From Begonia masoniana (lineage: Eukaryota; Streptophyta; Magnoliopsida; Cucurbitales; Begoniaceae), in contig CM039510.1 in the NCBI GenBank assembly GCA_022432975.1, forward strand, positions 11,358,301 through 11,422,300: DNA of 64,000 nt, read 5' to 3'. The position numbers were made by a program, and so were the translations under genes. Below are positions 57,282-64,000 of the stretch, one piece after another (position 1 is the stretch's first letter; each line of letters begins with the position of its first letter). The notes beneath the pieces were generated by a model. It did no database searches, was not told the origin of the DNA, and saw nothing but the letters and a program-made list of their open reading frames with translations.

Positions 57282-59550
57282 TGTAGCACCCGGTTTCAAT
57301 AAATCAAAATAAGTTATTAAACGGTGGTATATAATTTTTATGGTTAAAATTTAGTGAAATGTTGATTAGGTTGTAAATGACTAGGAAGGGGCAAGATGGT
57401 AATTGCGAATTTATATTGTGGATAAGGTATTTAAGGAAAGGTTTAGTGAGGTTTAGCCGCCACTGTTTTATTACTCTTACCTCTCAGCTCAAGCAGACTA
57501 CCTCTGGGCGATTTCCCCTCCGGTTTTCCCCAACCAAGGTGAGTTTTGAATCAACTACTTGCCGTTCTAGTGCTAGGGTAGCTGAAGGATTGCAATGTAT
57601 GTATCTTCGATAAGCTGCGGGTGAGAGATTTGGGTTTTGGGGTTTAGTGATGTATCGGGAATGCTTAATCAGTAGAGCCCCAAACTGGCTTCCTTAGACT
57701 TCAGTAGTTAGATAAAGTTTAGTGGAGATCTAATCCATAATCTGTCAATGGTTTTAGGTGAGCAGATTTTTGGAGTAGCATATAGCCGAGCGATTTCCAG
57801 GAGCCAGGTAAGTAAAGTAATGTGTGAGCCTTCGGGCCTACATCACAAAACAGTAGGTTTATGCATGTTTGAGTGTTTCTTTTCTTTATGTCATGCATTA
57901 AGTTTTTGAAGAATTACGAAAATGAATTTATGTGCAAGGTTATGATGAGTATGAATTGAATGAAACAGAGTAGCTGTTAAGGGAAGTAATCCGCCCCTTA
58001 ACTGAGTAGAGGATTTATTACATTGGGAGAACCGATCCCACTCCCAAGGGAATTAAGGGATCTGTATTAGCTGTTAAGGGAAGTAATCCGCCCCTTAACT
58101 GAGTAGAGGATTTATTACATTGGGAGAACCGATCCCACTCCCAAGGGAACTTAGGGATCAGACCAGTTTATGAACGATGCACAACTGAGTTGAGAAAATT
58201 AGAAACTGCATGATCAGGGTTTATGTTTCAGCATACATTTCATTAATGCTTTACTTGCTTAGCATTAGGCTAATAGATGAGTTTTGTGATGTAGGTGTTG
58301 AGGATACAGCAGGTGATTTCCCTGAGAGCATAACCGAGTAGATGAGGTTGGTGGAGCACGGCTGTGCAACGGTCAGGCATCTGATGGGGCGGTTTGACTG
58401 GTGTCATTGACTAACAAAGATTAATTGACAGTATTTCAAATTTATTATACTGAGCTTTCATGACAGTAGAAATTTTAATGTTTTGGAATTCGCTTTTGAG
58501 TTTCTTTTCTGATAACGATATTCTGTTGGGATTTCAAGATAGTACTTATGAGTTTCTAGTGACACAAAGGTTTGGATTGTCTCTGGTTAGTTTTAGCAAG
58601 AATGAGTTACTTGAAGTTTTCAAAAGTATTCTTAGTTTTCTCTTAATTTAGTATTCTGTTGGTTTATTACTGGATTTGCAAGTGAAGCGATTAGAGTTGT
58701 TGTTTTGCTCTCTATCGACAGATGATATCTGTCGGTAGATGTTGAGTAAATTTTAAATTCTATTGGAAGATGTCTTCAGAAAAGCCATCGGAAGATGTAA
58801 ATTTTAAAGTCTATCAGTAGATGCTTTAAGGAGTTACGTGAGTAGCACGTGTCGGCAGATGTAGTCCATTCCATCGGAAGAGGGAGAAACCCGTTTGTCG
58901 TTTAGCGAATCGGAAGGTGTAGAGTAACCCGTTTGTCGTTTAGCGAATCGGAAGGCGTGGAGTCATATTGTTGTTATCGGAAGATGACGTGTGTTTGTCT
59001 ATTGAGAGATGAAATTGCGCTGACTTCATCGGCAGATGAAGTTATGTTAACTTCATCGGCAGATGAAGTGGTGTGTGAAGTTACCATGATTTCATCGGCA
59101 GATGAAGTTGTGGGTGAAGTTGTGTAGACGTCATCGGCAGAAGCCTTTGGTTTTCTGCTTCTGCTCCTTCCGTTGACTAGTCGTCGGCAGACGAGTTCAA
59201 CTCGTGACGTCATCGGCAGGAACCTCGTTCCGTTTCCTTCCGTTGACTTTGTCGTCGGCAGATGAATTCGACTTTTGTAATTCCTTGAGTAGTCCATCAT
59301 TTAAAACCTTATTTTCTCTTGACCGAATACTTTAAACATTTCCATTAATCTTTCCAACAATATTTTCACAGCTAGTTAAATCCCCATTGTAGTTTTAAAT
59401 AATTTTCCGCTGCAAAGTTTTCAAATGTTTTTAACGTTTAGAAAATGTCAAATTTTGAATGTCGAATGAAGTTTTAAATTTATTCGAAATTTCTTAGTTA
59501 TGATCAAGTAATGAGTAGCGAACCGGGTTCAGATAACTCGGGGCGTTACA
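57282..59550 (+). mobile_element. Tekay element second LTR, 2269 bp
   Basis: Nearly identical to 50341-52606. Its paired arms (57837-57851 and 58281-58295) are perfectly complementary. Instead of a target duplication it is followed by another primer site and gag start. Confidence 0.97.
57808..58294 (+). promoter_or_regulatory. Intron-like LTR segment, perfect 15-bp arms
   Basis: CAG|GTAAGT (57808), arm CCTACATCACAAAAC and arm GTTTTGTGATGTAGG ending in TAG|G. This Tekay version differs from the LARD version (CACCATAGAAC/GTTCTATGGTG) at several paired positions. Confidence 0.55.
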
Positions 59551-59881
59551 GTATGGTATCAGAGACATTCAGTTAAACCGTTCAAAAGATTACTCATCAG
59601 TGCCAATCGTTGCATGGAAGTACTCCAACAACTGTAAGTGTTTATGTTAGCTTTAGTTATAAAATGTTTATGAGAGTAGTTAACCCTGTGCAGGAAATTA
59701 GTAAAATGGCTAGGCGCCCAGGAAGACCAAGAATACCAAGAGAGATACCAAGTCCTAGACGTGAGGAGGACTCTAGTGTAATTAGGCAGCTGACAGAATT
59801 AATGCGTCAGCAGACTTATATTGTGCGTCAACAATCTGATCAATTAGGAGTGCTGTTGAATCGGGAAGCACAAGGAAGTGC
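59551..59881 (+). pseudogene. Partial second Tekay internal copy (gag start)
   Basis: This repeats 52607-52937: primer site (59554), leader with GTAAGT (59634) and the first 58 or so gag codons from ATG 59706. By eye it is identical to the first copy. It stops at GCTA, where LARD LTR sequence begins. Confidence 0.95.
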
Positions 59882-60869
59882 TATAAGATTAAGGCATCGT
59901 GAGTATGAACTCCTAGACAGTCATAGGGTTCTACAATCGGTGTGGGTAAGGCAAATCGGGCCTGGTCATCCTAGACAGTTATGGGATGTATCGGGTTTGG
60001 CTGTCCTAGACAGTTATGGGATGTGTGCTAACCAATTTTATTTGGTTGGATCAAGGCGTGGCCGTCTTAGACAGTTATGAGATGTGTGTCTACTTGATCC
60101 ACACGGCTTATTAAAAGATTAATGCAACAAACATGTAACGAACACAACTGAGAGTTAGAAATTGCATGTGATAGGATTGAGTTGCATTGTGTGTGTGCAT
60201 TCGTTTTCCCTACTTACTAAGCATTAGGCTTACGTTTTGTGTTCTATGGTGTAGGTGACGACGTCTCTTGCAGGTGAGAGTTTTGAGGAAAGCTAGGAAT
60301 GGGGACGCAGTTGGTGATGTACGCAGTACGCCGGTGTAGGCAGTTTTCGGGGCGCCTCGACTAGGATCTTCGGGGGTGTGTTGGTTCGGTATTTTGGGAT
60401 TTTGTATAGTTTTCTATCTATTCGGAATGTTTGAGGGGTTTGACTGGTTTTGTTAGTTCGATTTTATAAATGTGGTCGTGAATTGTTTTTGAAATCTATT
60501 TGAACGTGCTTTATGGAAATTTGGGTTTTTCTTGAATTTTAATTATTTTGTAGGTTTGAAGTAATTATCGTTCTGTTGGGTTTGATGTTGTAAGTGTGAT
60601 TTGAGAACTGTCTTGGGATTTCTTGGGATTTCTCTGAACGTATGTATAAATGTTTGATTTTTTTTTTCAGGATTTAGTTTTAGAAATTTCAGTCGTTATG
60701 CTGCCCATTTTTTTGTAAAATAAGCAACGTCAGATTCAATTGTTTCCATGTTTTTACTAATATTTTTAGAGTCGAGATTTTTAACGAAAATTATTTTAAG
60801 TTATGTTTTAAACGTGGGATTGGTTAACAAAGTAGCGCACCAAGCCAGGGTGGGTTTGGGGGCACTACA
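59882..60869 (+). mobile_element. 3' LTR remnant of second LARD-like element
   Basis: It corresponds to 47817-48776 of the 5' LTR and ends GGGGGCACTACA, followed by GATAA (60870-60874), the target duplication. The second paired arm is present at 60241-60255. Confidence 0.92.
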
Positions 60870-62194
60870 GATAAAATAACATGTTTATCCACGGCGAGGA
60901 TGGTTTTACATTAGTCCCAAAGAAGGACAAAACATATGTCAGCACCCGTCCCACACTTAACCGTACTTTACATTTACATTTTTATATTTCTTACTTCAAA
61001 CCACGTGCATAAAACATGTTGCATGAACATACATTGTGCATAATGAAAAGACAAGTCCTTGAAGTATAAAATAAACGACAGATAATGAAGACAATACATA
61101 AGCAAACACACTTAACTTAAGACGTATTCTACGACCTATCTACCCATTAACAACCCCGAAAGCGTAAAAGCCTATTACCTCCGTGATGTAGGGCCTTAAG
61201 TTCGAACTTACCTGACGTCCTTAGCAAGCCGAGCACCTCCCGTAAGCCGTGTCCCCCAAAGATATTTCACAATTTCATCATTAGAGTCGATCATAAACAA
61301 ACGATTCTAGAACCAAATGCAACTCCTAACTAAGGCCAACTTATCTAAAAACTCTAATTTACTTCATTCAAGCATTCCATCGAGCACCTTGAACAAATTC
61401 ATCAACTAACCATTAATCACACTTATTCTTTCCAACCACAAACATTTAAACCCATAATCACAAATACGTCATTAATAGCCACTAATACAGTAAAACTATC
61501 AATTTCTAACATATACCTAAAATTTCCAAACACTAAATCGATAAACCCTAATTATTCTCAACCCTAAAACTGAAACTAAACGTCTAGAATATATGAACCT
61601 TACCTAGAGCTTTATTGTTGGAAGAAAACAGAAGTGAAAATCGATCGTCGGAGGAGAAGTCGTCGGCGTGTGAAGAGATCGGCGGAAGAGAAGGGAGAAA
61701 TCGCAAGGTAGGAAGGGTGTTCCTCTTCTATAGAATGAAATTTCGTGGAGAGAGGAGAGGGGAGGGGAGGGGAGGGGAGGGGGGGGGGGGGGGGGGGGGG
61801 GGGGTGGTTTGGTTTTTATAAAAAAAATATTATTTTCTTAATTAACATTTTTCCCTTCCACTTAACTCTTTGCCTAATTCGTTATTTAGCCCGTCGATCC
61901 GGTATCTCCGAAATTTTCTTATTCCACCAAATATCTTAATAAATTCTTAGGGTTCAAACAAAACTTCCCGCTCGCAAAATGAACTTAAATTCATTTATTT
62001 ATGAATTTACACTAGAAAGCGGAAACCCGAAAATCTCGGGCATTTTGACTTTCTCCTTTTCGTTCTATTTTTCTTAAACCCTTAAAATTCTCGGCATCCA
62101 AATTCCAACAAAATATTCATTACATTAATAGCGAATTTCTTCCATTCAAATAAATTTAGGGACGGTTACATGGCCAAAAATGTTGGGTGTTACA
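60870..62194 (-). mobile_element. Nest level 1: minus solo LTR, piece 3 of 3
   Basis: It ends at 62194 with GTTGGGTGTTACA, an LTR start on the minus strand. It contains an acceptor/donor-like ACTTAC (61206-61211) with the arm-like ACCTCCGTGATGTAGG (61177-61192), and the long G run near 61780. Otherwise AT-rich and non-coding. Confidence 0.75.
61739..61805. repeat. GGGGA repeats and 26-base G run
   Basis: GAGAGGGGAGGGGAGGGG leads into an uninterrupted run of 26 G (61779-61804). It can form G-quadruplexes, is prone to length change, and its reported length may be a sequencing estimate. Open frames through it (61615-61939) are artefacts. Confidence 0.9.
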
Positions 62195-62219
62195 AAAAAT
62201 GTTATTGACACAACCTAAC
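62195..62219 (-). pseudogene. Outer host Gypsy integrase, short bridge
   Basis: These 25 bases on the minus strand link the frame at 62597-62812 with the frame at 29165, once the Cassandra LTR and the 33-kb nest are discounted. The phase is consistent on both sides. Confidence 0.65.
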
Positions 62220-62596
62220 TGTGATGATCTGGATGTGTAAGTATGTGTACGATGGCTGCACGAACCGGAACCCAGATGGTGATACGTCCGCGCGGGCGAA
62301 CCGGAAGGTGACGGGTCGTAAATAGGGGGTCGTCACAATCCCACATCGCTTGGGAAAGTATGTGAAAATGAAACATATGTAAAGAGACTCTCCCAAGATA
62401 GTAAGACGCATTTTGGAGCACAATTGGCAACGGATCCCATAAGAACTCTGAAGTTAAAAGTGCTTCGGCGAGAGTAGTACCAGGTTGGGTGACCGACTAG
62501 GAAATCCTCACCAAACAAAGCCGTGAGGGGAGGATATTGGGCTGCGGCCCAATCCCCAGAGCGGACAATATCTTGCTGGGAATAGGGGTCGTTACA
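62220..62596. mobile_element. Cassandra-type solo LTR, TSD CTAAC
   Basis: 377 bp from TGTGATGATC to GGGGTCGTTACA, flanked by CTAAC at 62215-62219 and 62597-62601. It carries AATCCCACATCGCTTGGG, a 5S-like segment and GCGGACAATATCTTGCTGGG, features of Cassandra terminal-repeat elements in miniature (TRIM), which have no proteins. One LTR is present, so it is a solo LTR. Confidence 0.88.
62431..62509 (+). other. 5S rRNA-like segment in Cassandra LTR
   Basis: CGGATCCCATAAGAACTCTG, AAGTTAAAAGTGCTTCGGCG, AGAGTAGTACCAGGTTGGGT and GACCGACTAGGAAATCCTC follow plant 5S rRNA. The A-box equivalent (AGTTAAAAGTGC) and C-box equivalent (GGTTGGGTGACC) differ from the canonical pol III promoter by a few bases. 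The 5S 5' end is absent, so it is not a 5S gene. Confidence 0.9.
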
Positions 62597-62812
62597 CTAA
62601 CTGTGGTAGTAAATCCAATCGATAAGTAACTAAACCAACTCATTCAACTATTTTGAATGGTTCAATATATCTGGGAGCAAACTTGCTCTTCATACTACAA
62701 CAACTTATACCACAACACCGTCGAACATTCAAAAACACAATGTCCATAGTCTCAAACTAAACCTCTTTTCTTAGAGGTACGCATAACTTTTGTTTCAACT
62801 ATGAACTATTTT
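62597..62812 (-). pseudogene. Outer host Gypsy integrase (far part)
   Basis: On the minus strand the readable part is KSKFAPRYIEPFKIVE, a TGA, then VGLVTYRLDLLPQL, equivalent to LNPRFIGPFTILKRVGKAAY in the intact copy. The frame continues through the Cassandra LTR and the large nest to 29165. Confidence 0.8.
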
Positions 62813-64000
62813 TGTAACACCCCCGAACCCACCCCGGCTCGGTGCGCTACTTTGTTAACTCATACCACGTTTAAAACAAAATTTAAAATAATTGTCGATA
62901 AATTTTCAACTCGATTTTTGGGTTTTTCGAACACTCGAAAATGGTTGAAAAATATATATAAAATACGTTTAAAACACGTCGAAAAATGTCGGGTTAAAGC
63001 AATAAGGAAAACCAAAAATTTAAAAAAAAAATGGGCTGGTCCAGTTTGGGCATCGTGTGCGCAGTACCTGCGCGCGTTACCGCTCACGCGCGAGGTGCCG
63101 ATCGATCGGCACTGGGCGCTGTGCAGTGCGCGCCTGCTGCGCGCGCTATGTGCGCACCTCCCAGCCCAGCACGCGCCTACTTCGGCCACCAGCGCACCTT
63201 TTCACTTTTCCTCAATTTTTCTTCAAACCAAACACTTCCAAATTACCAAAATTTATCCCACACATTCCAGACATCCCCGAATCCGTGTCCCGTAAAAATC
63301 TCGGAATACTGACTTAAAACGATTAGTGAAAACGGAGAGAAAAGTGAATACGACATTGTTTGTTATATGAAAAAAAATCGAGCAGAGTAACGACTAAAAT
63401 TCTATAAACCAAAACATAAAATCAAATAGTTTTAAAACACCATTATTTAAATACCAACCATCCAACAAAACAATCACTAACCACAATCATCCAAATTAGC
63501 TAGAAAACTATCTACAAAACAAAATACCAACAATGGCCACAAAACAACCCGAAGAACGTGGCCAAGACACCCCGACAAGTGCCCGCACCAGCATGCTCCA
63601 TGTGCCACCGACTTCTGTCTAGTCCTGGGCGCCCTCATCTAGCTCACCTGAATAAAAGTCGTCACCTACACCAAAGAACACAAAACGTAAGACTAATGCT
63701 TAGCAAGTAGGGAATACAGAATGCCACAAAACTCAATGCAACCAATCCTATCACATGCGGTTTCTAACACTCAGTTGTGCTCGTTTCATGTTCGTTGCTT
63801 TAATCATTTCATAAGCCGTGTGGATTGAGTAGGCTCACATCCTATAACCGTCTAGGATGGCCACCCTCAGAACCATCAGAGCAAGACCAGATAGCAATCA
63901 TCCCATAACCGTCTAGGATGGCTATACAAAATCTCCCTCCGCGTCGATCCTAGAATCCTATAACCGTCTAGGAATTCATACTCACGACCATTACGTATTT
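62813..64000 (-). mobile_element. Minus-strand LTR, runs off the window
   Basis: The edge TGTAACACCCCCGAACCC matches LARD-like LTR 3' ends. It contains the GC-rich block with GTGCCGATCGATCGGCAC (an 18-bp palindrome near 63095), arm-like CCTACACCAAAGAACAC at 63666 and repeats of CATCCTATAACCGTCTAGGA near 63840-63980. The partner arm lies beyond the window. Confidence 0.85.

Noticed and set aside
61615..61939. Glycine-rich protein ORFs through the G run
   Set aside because: Produced by the GGGGA/G homopolymer inside an LTR.
62431..62509. Functional 5S rRNA gene
   Set aside because: The 5' third of 5S rRNA is missing, the control boxes are altered and it sits inside a solo LTR with a target duplication.

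Overview
This is plant nuclear DNA, most likely from a flowering plant with a large, repeat-rich genome; the species cannot be named. The evidence is dense plant LTR retrotransposons (Ty3/Gypsy Tekay/Del-type and Athila-type, Ty1/Copia Sirevirus and Tork-like), primer-binding sites matching plant initiator tRNA-Met, a Cassandra-type LTR carrying a 5S rRNA-like segment, and one MADS-box fragment. I see no intact cellular gene. The only near-complete coding region is a Tekay-type gag-pol at 52762-57246, interrupted by one stop codon. No rRNA or tRNA gene, CRISPR array or bacterial feature was found.

Layout. 0.2-1.65 kb: a 24-bp minisatellite. 1.9-2.4 kb: an orphan MADS domain. 2.4-3.8 kb: a truncated minus-strand LTR. 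3.8-8.26 kb: the 5' half of a non-coding (LARD-like) element on the minus strand, inserted in a Sirevirus copia element (pol, split env-like ORF, PPT, 3' LTR; 8.26-13.35 kb). 13.4-17.8 kb: Athila-type gag fused to a Tekay-type integrase remnant and its LTR. 17.8-23.7 kb: two related minus-strand LTRs, the second holding 44 near-identical copies of a 35-bp unit. 23.7-27.55 kb: a Tork-like copia remnant containing a solo LTR with a clean target duplication, then its own 248-bp LTR.

28.9-62.8 kb is one deep nest. The outer host is a decayed Gypsy pol on the minus strand, read from 62.8 kb down to 62.2 kb and resuming at 29.17 kb. Between these points lie a minus-strand solo LTR (29166-62194, three pieces); inside it a plus-strand solo LTR (29960-45827, three pieces) holding a solo LTR (31057-33713, TSD ATCGA) and a complete LARD-like element (34445-45567, TSD GCCGA), itself containing a solo LTR (38694-41474); and a second LARD-like element (46165-60869, TSD GATAA) holding the young Tekay element (50341-59550 plus a partial second internal copy). 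A Cassandra-type solo LTR (62220-62596, TSD CTAAC) also sits in the host pol, and a further LTR runs off the right edge.

The coding Tekay element and the non-coding elements share their 3' polypurine region, tRNA-Met primer site, a splice-donor-like GTAAGT 79-80 nt after the primer site, and LTR architecture. This suggests the LARD-like elements borrow Tekay proteins. The most unusual signal is inside the LTRs: a consensus 5' splice site followed 19-36 nt later by an arm complementary to a second arm ending exactly at a candidate 3' splice site several hundred bases downstream. The pairing is largely kept in five diverged LTR families through compensatory or wobble changes.
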